Assembly: GCA_020650975.1 (NCBI GenBank)
Contig: JAIPMN010007597.1
Location: forward strand, 1 to 36,447
DNA length: 36,447 nt
Direction: 5' to 3'
Source of the DNA: Apostichopus californicus
Lineage: Eukaryota > Echinodermata > Holothuroidea > Aspidochirotida > Stichopodidae
Shown: in pieces, positions 1-10,600 of the stretch
Numbering within the stretch: the first letter of the stretch is position 1
Layout: each line of letters begins with the position of its first letter
Translations under genes and position numbers: made by a program
Notes under the pieces: model-generated
The model's database searches: none
Told to the model about the DNA's origin: nothing
What the model saw: the letters and a program-made list of their open reading frames with translations, nothing else

Positions 1-39
1 CGCCCCCCCCCCCCCACGCCCCCCGTAGCTACGCCACTG
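1..39. mobile_element. End of a hAT-like DNA transposon (partial, runs off left edge)
   Basis: C-rich tract followed by GTAGCTACGCCACTG, ending at base 39. Read on the other strand it begins CAGTGGCGTAGCTACGGGG, which resembles hAT-type terminal inverted repeats (commonly starting CAGTG or CAGGG). The element body would lie left of the window, so the other terminus and the expected 8-bp target duplication cannot be checked. The C-run is also compatible with simple low-complexity sequence. Confidence 0.3.
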
Positions 40-2029
40 CACGTGGCATACTTTACCTTTTTAAAACTCTCTGCCTCTATATTGATGAAATGCGAAGATA
101 AATATAGAGCCTTGTAGTGCAAACGACAAACAGAGTCTATATATTCCCCGCGTTGTTTACGGTTGCACTGGTTATTTTACTATGCCTGTGCCAGTATGAT
201 GAGAATGTATACGTGTAAACAAAGAGGCTCACGGTACACCTGTTAGTATTTACCGTAGTATAAGCATTCTAGTATATGTAATTATTGATTGCAGTTTGCT
301 GCATATGGTATCGAGTGACGTCAAATATGTGTCACTAGTTCATGTGATCAGGGCTGTATACATATCTATGTAATCTGTGCTGACTTCACACTTCTGTCTC
401 ATACCCAACACCTTCTTTTGATATACACATGTAATGACAATTATATTCTCCTATAACATAGCAGATGTAGCCAGTTAAGTTATGCATGGGTATGATAACG
501 CTGTGGTAAACGTTCCTATACGTCAGCTGCGTGTGGTATCTAGCAAATACATAAGGAAAGAGATAAGTAGCGTTTCATTGGGTGTTCAAATATGTCAACT
601 GGCTTGAAATGTGGGTCTTAATCACCGCCAAATACGCATCCGAAACCAAAAAAGATGACAGAATAAAAACAATTGTCAGTTATTTTGGCCCATGTATAGA
701 ACTTAACTTAAACTGTAGAACATTTCACTATGTTACTCTTATAACAATTTATTACGGACTTGCGACAAAGGTGAAATTAAATGAATCGTACACCACAATT
801 TTTAAATTGATATTGTATGCTATATGTGATATTCACGGTTGCATGGGAACCGCCCTTCACTACACGGCTGATAACTTAGTTGAACTCGTAGGAAACGGTT
901 TTGAATCCTAACACTGATTAATCTACAAAATATAAACATAAATATGGCACTCACGACGTTGGGCCTTTCTTCGCGTATCTTTGACGGAACGCATTTTATC
1001 ATTTGAATCAGGGAACAAACGGAGATCACTCCCAAATCATTGCGACGGGTCTCAGAATGGGTAGATCGAGTGAAATAAGTATGTGTCGTATACAAGTGAA
1101 GGTCATATCCCTAAGAAAGCGCCCGGCAATTTGAAAGTTATGGTAACAAGATGAAGACGAAGAAGAAGCATGGTGATTTATAACGCACCTATATCCACCT
1201 GGAAGGAAGCTCATAGCGCGGGAGAGAAAGAGAAAGAAGAAAGCAAAAACGAATGAACAAAATTATTATTGGTTAACATTGATGATTGCTTGACGCATAA
1301 GATGAGTTTTAGAAGTTTTTTTTTTTAATAAAGTGAGGGAAGCACAACATCATCTGACTTATAGTAATCCATTCCATAGGCGAGGAGCAGCTACCCAGGT
1401 ATGTTTGACCGCTGTTCTTGGAGTAAATGCATATTACCTGGGCCGTCAATCAGCAGTGCAAACAAACATACTCGCAGATACTCACACACAGATACACGCA
1501 TATGCACATATTACATTCACGCATACAAACACGCATACATACATACATATATACATGTAATATAAACAAGAATTAGCGCTCCCCTGCAATATATGTGGTA
1601 CAGAAAGATGCTACTGGTATTAAATTGACTTAATTGCTTTCTAACAGCAATGCTTTATTCTCTTTTCCACCTCATTAATCAATTATCACCAAAGCTTGAA
1701 AAAACATCCAAGGCCACCCCAAAACACAACGCGAAAAGATTTGTTAACAGATAACGCCATAATAAATAAGTATTGGGAATAATTTCGAAAGAAAGCTATC
1801 GATGGCCGCTTTGTAGTGTTTACAGAATCATATACCCGAGTTACCGGGTATGAACTGCGACCGTTTATATAAGCTGACATATACATATCTGCGCTTCATT
1901 GATATCTAGTAAACACATTTTCTGATGAGGTGATTGGTTGATAGTCAGTTGCAAACATTCTGAGATCTTGCTGCTGAGTATAAGCAGCTATTATTTGTGT
2001 TGTGATTTGCTGTACTGATGCAGCGCTTA
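40..2029. other. Intergenic, no gene recognised
   Basis: Open frames here are short (longest 109 codons at 582..911 on +) and show no recognisable domain, conserved motif or convincing splice structure. The sequence is AT-rich with moderately more CpG than the downstream intergenic DNA. A degenerate CA/TA microsatellite lies at 1478-1558. No RNA gene is seen. Confidence 0.5.
1478..1558. repeat. Degenerate CA/CATA microsatellite
   Basis: Alternating ACAC, ATAC and CATA steps over about 80 bases, ending in several CATA units and a short TATA stretch. It explains the His/Thr-rich apparent reading frame across it. Confidence 0.7.
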
Positions 2030-2530
2030 CTCGATGCTACCGTACAGGGTACAATGGATCCGACTTCTGTACGCTGACGCGTAGAAACAAAATCATGTTC
2101 AACCGGGCGCATCGTTGGTTAAAACGGGCTGGCGAGAACCGGCCTGTCTGCCTGTTTTAATTCTTGTCTTTTTTTTTACAATAGGCCTATGAACTTTTTT
2201 ATTTAAACATATTATAAATTTACCCTCCAGTTGGTTAACTTAATTTGTGCAGATTATCTCCACGCACTCAACTTACTCGACCATGCATTTAACCCCCTTG
2301 CAATAAGCCGCCCTCTTAATTCATGTCGGGTAGCCCAGTATTTCGTGACTTTGATGTTGCATCACGTTTCGGAAAATCACCGTTTGCACTGGTTGTCCCC
2401 GTGACAATGGAAGTTGAATACGCCCTGACGGTCCGGGCCGGGGATCTCAAGCGCACATTATTGGGCCAACACCTTGGCACCCCGTTCGCCAGCAGGCTCA
2501 CTGCACATACTACATCTAACTTCTTACTAC
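2030..2530. promoter_or_regulatory. CpG-rich segment, possible promoter or upstream exon
   Basis: About thirty CpG dinucleotides fall within 500 bases, clearly denser than the AT-rich, CpG-poor sequence on the right. An inverted CCAAT box (ATTGGG near 2460) lies inside. BTBD9 begins its coding part with an exon that appears to have a 3' splice site upstream of the ATG (7469-7470), so at least one upstream non-coding exon is expected, and this segment is one candidate location. There is no TATA box or initiator I would rely on, and open frames on both strands (216 and 309 bases) are unrecognised. It could instead be a GC-rich transposon relic. Confidence 0.2.
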
Positions 2531-4410
2531 CTAAATAAGCCTTAAAATAAAAATAAAAACTTACATTTACTGTAACTGCTGCAGCCACAATAAAATACGC
2601 ACGAACGTGTTGTAGGCCTATCACTCAGACACTGCATGTGTATTCAGATTGTGTGTGTTAGATTAAACACGTATCGCGTGCTTGTGGCATAGTCAAATGA
2701 GCCAACAAAAATTGTTTCGGCTTTTTGCCCCATCCCCTTTTTGTTGTAATCTTAATCCATGGCGAGTGTTAAAGATAGCCCTATTCGGTAATAGGATTGA
2801 TTTGCTTCCGATTCGGACTCGGTAACCGGTAACAACAGGTAGGTAATCGGCAACATGCACTAAATGCTATGTACGTGGTACTCATTGTCACACGTACCCT
2901 AAGTTATCATTTCAATTCAAGTTTATTTATTGATGAAATGTCAACATTTCGATATTGCGTGGAAAAGAGTTTTGTTTCTCATGTCTTAATAAGCCGGTGA
3001 TTCAAATGGTTTGTCGTCATCTTAGTGCGTCTTCATCATTCATGTGTTTGTGTAACATCATCGTCCAGGTTTGCTGCTGGCGTTCCATACCATACTGGCA
3101 ACCTTTGGCCTAAATAATGTCAACACTTGTGTTCGTGCGTAAGTCTAGGCTATACTACGGTGCGGTAGGCCTTCTAAGTATAGGTCTATTAGTAATATAC
3201 TGTATGTACAATGTACAAATACAGCGTAACTTAAAGCGCTCATGAACGGCAATTTTATCTCAGAATTAAGATGAGACCTAGCCCACAGCGAACGCTTTAC
3301 GAAGGTCAGTTAAGTCAGTCATTGTTTCATCCTACAGTAGCAAAATAGATGCCCAAGGGCCTAGACCTAACACCAAACCTAGGCTACCTAACTTGGGTTA
3401 GGCCTAGACTTGTTTCTAGATTACTGAAGCCTAGCCTTTGTTAAATGTTTTGGTGATTCAATAGTTTCAAGGAATTTCGTGAAATACTACAGGTCAGAAC
3501 ACTAACGCCCACAAAACAATGTTGTCGAAGATAAAACTCAATGCCAAAGAATCTTGAAGTTGAAGGCAACAGGAAGTCTCATTCTTTATTGCTAGCCATA
3601 ACTTGTACTAAGATATTTTCATGTGAACTAGGCTAGACTACAATTTACACAGTAGCCTAGGCCTACAGGCAATTAAATTGTTGAAATCTGGGGAGACAGT
3701 ACCTAGGTTTGAAGAATAGTCACAGCTTACATTTAAGCTTTTTCTATAAATGCAATTGTTCAGTGCGTTCTACAAATTAAAAGTTGCTCCCTGGCCAGGA
3801 CATAAGATTTTGGGATAATTTTTAGGTCACGTTTGATATGGAAACAGCACAAGAAATTCACAGGCTGTCACTGGAAAACTGGTCACCTTTAACAAAGCTC
3901 ACATGTGTCGCCATGAAAATACTACCACAAATTCAATCACAAAACTTTTGGTCACCTTTTACAGTAATGTATTGATCATTTGGCATGACAAATGCCTACT
4001 GGTTCTTCAATTTGACACATGTGTTAACAAATGAATACTAGGCCTAGGCCTATCCTACTGTTGTGAGTTACATAAAGTAGGATGGTTTACCTTGGCAGCT
4101 ACTGTACATCTTCAATGTTAAAAATAATTTTGGAAGTACTATAGCCTTATTGCAAATAATTGTGAAATGTGAACATGATTCTCATCATACCATGTACCTT
4201 ATTGACATTTTAAAATCGAACTGTGTGATCCATGCTGTGATTTCTCATTCATTGTGTATGTAGTTACAGTACTGCACAGTGCTTGGGCTTTCCACATTTT
4301 CATAATAGGTAGGCTTTCTGTAGTGAAAGACAAGACATTGCTATTTGTCTTAATATGACAAACGACACAGGTTTATTCTTAGACTACTGGCTTTAGGAGC
4401 TGGGCTTGTC
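2531..4410. other. Intergenic, rich in AGGCCT palindromes
   Basis: No coding potential recognised. Variants of AGGCCTA/TAGGCCT recur (around 2616, 3170, 3402, 3655-3670, 4040-4055), some as back-to-back copies. This short palindrome is common in echinoderm genomic DNA in my experience, but it is not diagnostic. No RNA gene or intact transposon is seen. Confidence 0.5.
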
Positions 4411-4666
4411 CTGCGAATAGCCAGACACAAACATCTTATTCGCAGGGCAGCCCTGCGAATAGCCGGACACAAGCATCTTATTCACAGGGCAGCCCTGCAA
4501 ACAGCCGAACACAGACACATTATTTGCAGGGCAGCTCTGCGAATAGCCAGACACATACACCTTATTCACAGGGCAGCCCTGCGAATAGCCGGACACAAGC
4601 ATGTTGTTTGCAGGGCTGCCCTGCGAATAGCCAGACACATGCATACACCTTATTCACAGGGCAGCC
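4411..4666. repeat. 42-bp tandem repeat, six units
   Basis: Units start exactly at 4411, 4453, 4495, 4537, 4579 and 4621, each opening with CTGCGAATAGCC or a close variant. The sixth unit has a 4-base insertion. Because 42 is a multiple of three, the array stays open on both strands and yields 14-residue periodic peptides (minus strand: VSGYSQGCPANKM-like; plus strand: QGCPANSQTHA-like). Unit junctions form a near-perfect hairpin, with TATTCGCAGGGC facing GCCCTGCGAATA. The periodic reading frames are best explained by the repeat length, not by a gene. Confidence 0.9.
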
Positions 4667-5825
4667 TAAGACTTGGTTAACAGGCTCAGTAACTTTTGGG
4701 GCTATTCGGGTTTGCTTTTTGGGCAACAGCTGGCTTTTGGAGAGTCTTAATTGGGAGCCCCTATATTTTGGGGAATTTATTGGCCTTTGGGAGTCCTATC
4801 TTAATGCTGCTAGGATTGGTTTTGGGAGCCTAGGGCCTTAAGATTGAACCAGTCTAGCATTAGTACTGCCAACATAAAAAAATGTCACCCCTCATTTTCA
4901 CCTTTGTTTTTGCAGAGTGACTGCTCATTTGCATGTAAAGGTGTGGGGGGGGGGGGAGTGTCACACCCTTGACCATATTGGCTTTAAGGCAATGTCGGCT
5001 TTTGGGGAATCCCAAGGTAAGCTCCCTTAAAATAAGCATTTAAAATTGAACTGCTGGGGTTCCAAAAATTAGCTTATGAAGTGGCTAAGAATATTTGGGC
5101 CCAAAAGGTTGGCTTTTTCAAGGCCCCTAAACTGACTGGTAACAATAGCAAAACCGGCCTTTCAAGCCCCTTTAATATGGCTTAAGTAGAACCTATCTTT
5201 TGAGGTTATGGGGCCATAAAGATTGGCATAATTGAGGACCCCAAAAAGCCCTTTTTGCATCTCATAAATCTGGGACCCTTAACATATGATATTTGATGTC
5301 CCTCAAACTGGCTTTTGCCTCATACACATTTTGAAATTGATATCAGTATGGGGACCCGAAAAAATTCCTAATGAGCCAGTTTCTTGGGACCAACTGTTCC
5401 ATCCTTTCATATTCTTAATCAATGCCTACACCTAACGTTAGCATGCCTAGGCAGTGGCAAACCATTGGTTAGTCCATTTAGCCTAGCCCAACAGTAACGC
5501 TTGCGACATGTACTTTAGGCTAGGCTACCTACGTTAGAACTTACAGACTTAGGGCCTAGGCCCCTAGGGCTGAATCGTAAATTTAATGTGCAAATGCAAT
5601 TAAGTTCTTCTAATGTCAGTCGGTTCAAAAACAATATTTTTCTAATAATTCATGACATTTAAAATGTAGCAGGAACATTTCTCCATAAAAAAACCGGCAA
5701 AGACGGTGAATTTAATTCTGAAACTGAAAGAAATGAAAGAACTTCGGGTTTGAGGTCAAATGAATTATGTCACAACAAAAATGATGTCATTGAAAGCCAA
5801 TAATAAACCTATTTTCAAAATCGTC
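4667..5825. other. Spacer with recurrent GGCTTTTGGGG-like motif on both strands
   Basis: Between the 42-bp array and its inverted solo copy, short words such as GGCTTTTGGGGAA, TTTTGGGAGCC and the complementary CCCCAAAAAGCC recur every few tens of bases up to about 5360. This looks like an old, heavily diverged repeat or the interior of a mobile element. A G-run lies at about 4946. No protein domain is recognised. Confidence 0.4.
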
Positions 5826-5881
5826 ACAGCCCTGCGAATAAGGTGTCTGTGTATGTTATTCGCCGGGCTGCCCTGCGAATA
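5826..5881. repeat. Inverted solo copy of the 42-bp repeat
   Basis: CAGCCCTGCGAATAAGGTGT followed by TATTCGCCGGGCTGCCCTGCG matches the reverse complement of the unit arrayed at 4411-4666, with flanking parts of neighbouring units. Its opposite orientation, about 1.2 kb from the array, gives the interval a foldback-like outline. Confidence 0.7.
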
Positions 5882-7470
5882 ATCACTTCGATAAAAATAA
5901 GTGTAAGGCTGTAAGCGATTGTAAATAAAAGAGAAAATAATTGAGAAGTTTCATAATGCATAGTAGTCCTACTTAATATAAGCTTCAGACCTTCTTTTTC
6001 CCTTTTAAATATAAACCAAATCTTGTAATTTCCAAAGTATTTCGATAAAGATTATGATACATAAATTGTTTAAAACTGTACCGGAGTTCTTTGCCTATTT
6101 ATTCTGAAATATCATAGAACTGGTTCAATAGCCGAGATCACTTTGATGTCAGAGATTTATCACATTTAGTATCTTTGTTTATTACTTGACTAAAACCAGA
6201 AAATTTGGAGGTGTCAGACTGTCAGGTACAGTGTGTTTTTACCACCATATTTAATGACCAGCATTATTAATGTACAGCTCTATGCTTATCAGCAATTGTT
6301 GGCATCAACCATCAGTCTTACTGACCGACATCAATTAGAAATTGATATCTTTGCATATTTGTCAAGTGTGTACTGTACTTAAAAAGGTCTATCGACACCT
6401 AAGAAGAACATTGTCCTAATCACTCTAATAGGCATTAGAAATCATGGATATTGTTGCAACTCCCATCAAAATATTTCTAGTTTTATTTATGCATGTAAAC
6501 ATTTAAGCTAATTATGCACATTGATGATGTTAAGGGAGTGACTACTTAATTTTCTTTTATGTTATCTCTTTGTTTTCACAACCATGGTTTCAAGGACACT
6601 GAACACAGGTTTGCGGCCTAAGGCAACCTTTTTGAAATATTTTATTTCTTCTTTGAAAAGAGGAATATCACATCATTCAAATGATATATGTGGGCTTGTA
6701 GTTCGGGGTTAACTTATTAAGGGCTAAAATAAGAAATTTTGATCAGCGCAACACTCCACGTCATAGTTTGCACATATTTAATGGGTTTCCAAGATATATC
6801 AAAACTTCAAATATGTATGCCTTGGAACAAAAAGAGCTTTTCAAACTATTTCTCAACAGATTTTGAATAAGAGATTATCGCACACAACAAATGTACTGAA
6901 TATGGGACAAATTGGCTACAGTAGGTGTCCGTAGTAGAGAATTTTAGTCATTTATGAACCAATTAGCCAGGAAGTTATAAAATGGAGACTAGCTCTCAGC
7001 TTGTCCTGGCTGAATCCTTGCTTAACACAGATTTTACATGCAGGAGGAAGGACATGTCAAATGTCTCATGATACTGTATGTGTGTGCAGTTTTTAACATA
7101 CCCATATCTTACAGTTACTCGGACTGATATTAGAGCAGTTTGCACTGTATATTATTTTATTTAAAATAAGTGGACGTTTTTGTGTATTGGTTAAAAGTGG
7201 TTGTGGTAAAAGCAAGAGGAAATTTTCACAGATGCAAAGATACTATACATCAGCAAGTTTCATACTGTAATTAGTCTCATCAGCAGAAGCAAATTTATTC
7301 GGGACAATCGTTTTTCGGTCTTTTAGTCTTGAATTTTCAAGATGAGTGAAGAACACTCAGTTGGATGATCCTTTTAATGTAGTTTTCAAATTTTTAAATT
7401 AATTATTTGTTTTTTTAATAATAACTTGTTAAGATAGTTTCAAATCAGATTGTAATTTCTTTATTATCAG
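5882..7470. other. Upstream flank of the BTBD9 coding region (intergenic or 5' intron)
   Basis: AT-rich sequence with no recognised coding exon, transposon or RNA. It ends in a pyrimidine-containing tract and TTATTATCAG (AG at 7469-7470), which would serve as a 3' splice site for the first coding exon, so this stretch is probably the intron between an upstream non-coding exon and exon 1. Confidence 0.4.
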
Positions 7471-7491
7471 GATTCTTCAATGTGAAGAGCC
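7471..7491 (+). other. BTBD9: Predicted 5' UTR part of the first coding exon of BTBD9
   Basis: A plausible acceptor (TTATTATCAG) is followed by 21 bases before the ATG. The leader contains a second ATG at 7480 directly followed by TGA. The upstream non-coding exon is not identified, and an unspliced leader starting nearer by cannot be excluded. Confidence 0.4.
7480..7485 (+). promoter_or_regulatory. Start-stop upstream ORF (ATGTGA) before BTBD9
   Basis: ATG is immediately followed by TGA, 12 bases upstream of and in frame with the BTBD9 start codon. Its context is poor (T at -3, T at +4), while the main ATG has G at -3. Start-stop elements can slow initiation; here leaky scanning would probably let most ribosomes reach the main start. 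It matters only if the transcript includes these bases. Confidence 0.35.
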
Positions 7492-7676
7492 ATGAGTGAC
7501 ACCCATCGGATCAGTCCCACATCCCCTCTCGGAGAGGTGGAGCATGCTACCTTACTCTCACATGACATAGGCAATATGTACTGCAATGAAGAGTACAGCA
7601 ACATCACCCTGATCGTTGAAGGACGTCATTTCCATGCCCACAAAGACATCTTGGCTGCAAGGTGCCACTATTTCAG
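7492..7676 (+). CDS. BTBD9: BTBD9 exon 1: N-terminus and first half of BTB
   Basis: Encodes residues 1-61 and two bases of R62. FHAHKDILAARCHYF (47-61) is the classic BTB core around strand B3 and helix A2. Donor AG|GTACAA; the intron splits the arginine codon (phase 2), resumed by A at 8507. Confidence 0.95.
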
Positions 7677-10600
7677 GTACAAAATATCTTACTTACATGG
7701 ACATTCTGACATGTACTGACCTGTTATTCTTGGTTACCAAGCAGTCAGTGTTGAACAGCTTCATTTTATCATTCTTACATTACTACAGTTTTCCACTAAA
7801 TATGATATAGTTTCTCAAAAATGAAAGATAAACAGCTTTTTGAGTTGACTGTGATCATTGAGTTGTTCCAACTAAACTACTAGTTCCAACTAAGTTGTTT
7901 GCAACTAAACTGTCAAACCACATTGTAACAATGTAGTTCACTTTAACTTCATTTCAAACAGTGTTCAGTAAAAGTGAATTTTTTTGCGCATTTCCAGAGC
8001 ATGAATATGAACACTTTGGGCTACTGTAGGCTGAGCATGAACAGAGCTATGCATGTTGTAATCACATACAGTACAAGAACCGTCTAATCCTATAAGCCTA
8101 CTTAATTTATCCAAATAACATGGACAATTTGATGGTTCTGTAGTTAGTAGGAAAGAAAATACTTACCTAGGACTGTAAGCAACTGGGTGAAAATTGTCAT
8201 TTGTATCCATGGCAAATCTGAATGAACTAAGTTAGCTGATCTATCTTAAATACATCTTATTTGTCGATGCAGGATCATACCATTGTCTTTGTATAATTTA
8301 TTGTTTTATAATCAATACAAAATAGTGTACCACTGGAATCAGTTTAAAAAGTCACCTTGTATTCCTGTGAATATTATAAATTCAACTGAAAATGATAACA
8401 TGGGTGGGTGTACATAGCAGTCGACTCATTAACGAGTGAGTAAACAGTGCAGGCACTTTTAAACACTACTGTACACCTTGAATTTGTTACTTTCTACTTC
8501 TAACAGAGCGCTGTTATTTGGAGGTCTTCGGGAGTCTGACCCAGAATGTAGAACAATCGAACTCAAGGACACCAATGCTCAGGCATTTGAGACCTTACTG
8601 AAATATATTTATATGGGCAGGGTTAACCTGCTGGACCTAAGAGAGGATATCTTGTTGGACGTAATGGGCTTGGCCCACCAATACGGCTTTGCTGAACTTG
8701 AGGGCGCTATATCTGGCTACCTTCGAGCCATCCTCAGTATTCATAACGTTTGTTTAATCTACGACGTAGCAACATTGTATTCTTTGGATTCACTGAAGCA
8801 GACCTGTTACATGTATATGGATAGTAATGCAGAGGATGTGATGGCGAGTGAAGGCTTCCTTAGTTTGTCAGAGGTAAGTAACCAGGGGTCCATGGTTTGC
8901 ATAATACTATAGTTAAACTATACTATAGTTACTATAATACTAAGTTATCAGTAATATTTATTTTGCCAATGAAAGTCAGGGTTTCAATTCACTTTGTTAT
9001 ACTACATGATTCACAACACTGATCTTACTGTATCATACAAAGTAGTTAAATTTGCCTGAGAATGGTTTGGCTGTAATGATGGTGGTCAAAGCTCTTGTGA
9101 GGACATCACAGTTCAATGCCATATGAGGTTAAATGGGGTGAAAGCAAAAATCTTTTAAAGATAAAGGAAGACATGGCTCAAGAATTATACTTTGAGCAAA
9201 TGTGAAGTTTTCATTGCACTTGATATGACATGAATACATTCTCAACTAGTTTGTAGAGGTCAAAGTTCAGTATGGTCAAAACCTAAAGATTTATCCCTTG
9301 AGATGTTTCTTTGATGAGTACAAGATGATCGTTGTTTGCAGTAACAACTTATTGCCAAGATTAACTGGAGCCTTGCATCATTGCATGGTTCTCCAATTCT
9401 GTTTACTATATGATTCAAGTAATTATTAAGAGGATTATTTCTGTGGTATTCTCATAAGTCTCACAAAATACAGACCTCTGAGATGGATGAATAGCACTTA
9501 AGATGCTTGTTGTGTACTCTGAATGCAAAATATTGTCAAAACTTGCCTGCATTATTATATCTCTCCTAAACATTTTAATTACATATTCTGTTGAGTTTAT
9601 ACACATAAGTTTACATAAATCTCATAATGTAGTTTTGCTGTCCCTCTAGTGAACCTGAGCTCTCCCTGAATTTATGAAAGACACTTAAACGGCCATTGGT
9701 TTTGCAACATGTTTTATCTAATAGTCTGCTCTAAGGGAAGTCATATCCAGGGACTCATTCTATGCATCGGAAGTTCAAATCTTCAAAGCCGTCGAGAGAT
9801 GGTCAGAAGCGAACCCAAAGGCGGACATCACCGAAATTGTGAAGGCTATCCGCCTCCCACTCATGAACTATGATGAATTACTCAAGGTGGTCAGACCATC
9901 CAACTTACTCTGCCCTAATGCGATTCTAGATGCTATCCAAGAAAAATATGAGAGAAAAGATGCAGACCTCAATTATAGAGGAGTCTTAAGTAAGTAAAAT
10001 TCATCAACTTTTCCATTTTACTGCCTTCTTTAATAAAAGAACAAAGTCGACCCATATTGTACAGAAATGACTTCATTGGTGGACGTATCCAGTAAATTGT
10101 GTATTTATATTTGATGCTTTGGAATAATATGAATATTCTGGGAAGGATGAGATAAAGCAACAACAAAAAACAACACCTGCAGACAGACTAGATGTGGGTG
10201 TTTACTCATTCTCGTATTCCATAATACTTAATTGGCTTACTCACTTACCTGTCTCCCCTCAACAACTGCACTCTTGCTCTACAATATCTAGAGCCTTCGG
10301 TAACCTTTTAGCATCCCCCTCTACCAGTGACTGCACCATTTCCGGTCTACCGCCCTCCTTTCCATTCTACCATCCAAAGTGTCCGAAACTCTGGAATCAC
10401 ATAGTCTTTGTGTTTCACATTTACACCCTTACTTTCCAAACTTTCAATGGAAAGCAACTTACCACACAAAGATTAGACAATGATCATTTGGGGGGGGGNN
10501 NNNNNNNNNNNNNNNNNNNNNNNNNNNNNNNNNNNNNNNNNNNNNNCCCCCCCCCCCCCCCCCGAACTGTAAAATACTTTTACAAGTCAAATTTACCTGA

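Noticed and set aside
582..911. 109-codon + frame upstream of BTBD9
   Set aside because: No recognisable domain, no splice partners and no supporting context; the length is within chance for this AT-rich sequence.
2316..2624. Overlapping frames on both strands in the CpG-rich segment
   Set aside because: Neither has a recognised domain. GC-rich composition lowers stop frequency, so open frames on both strands are expected.
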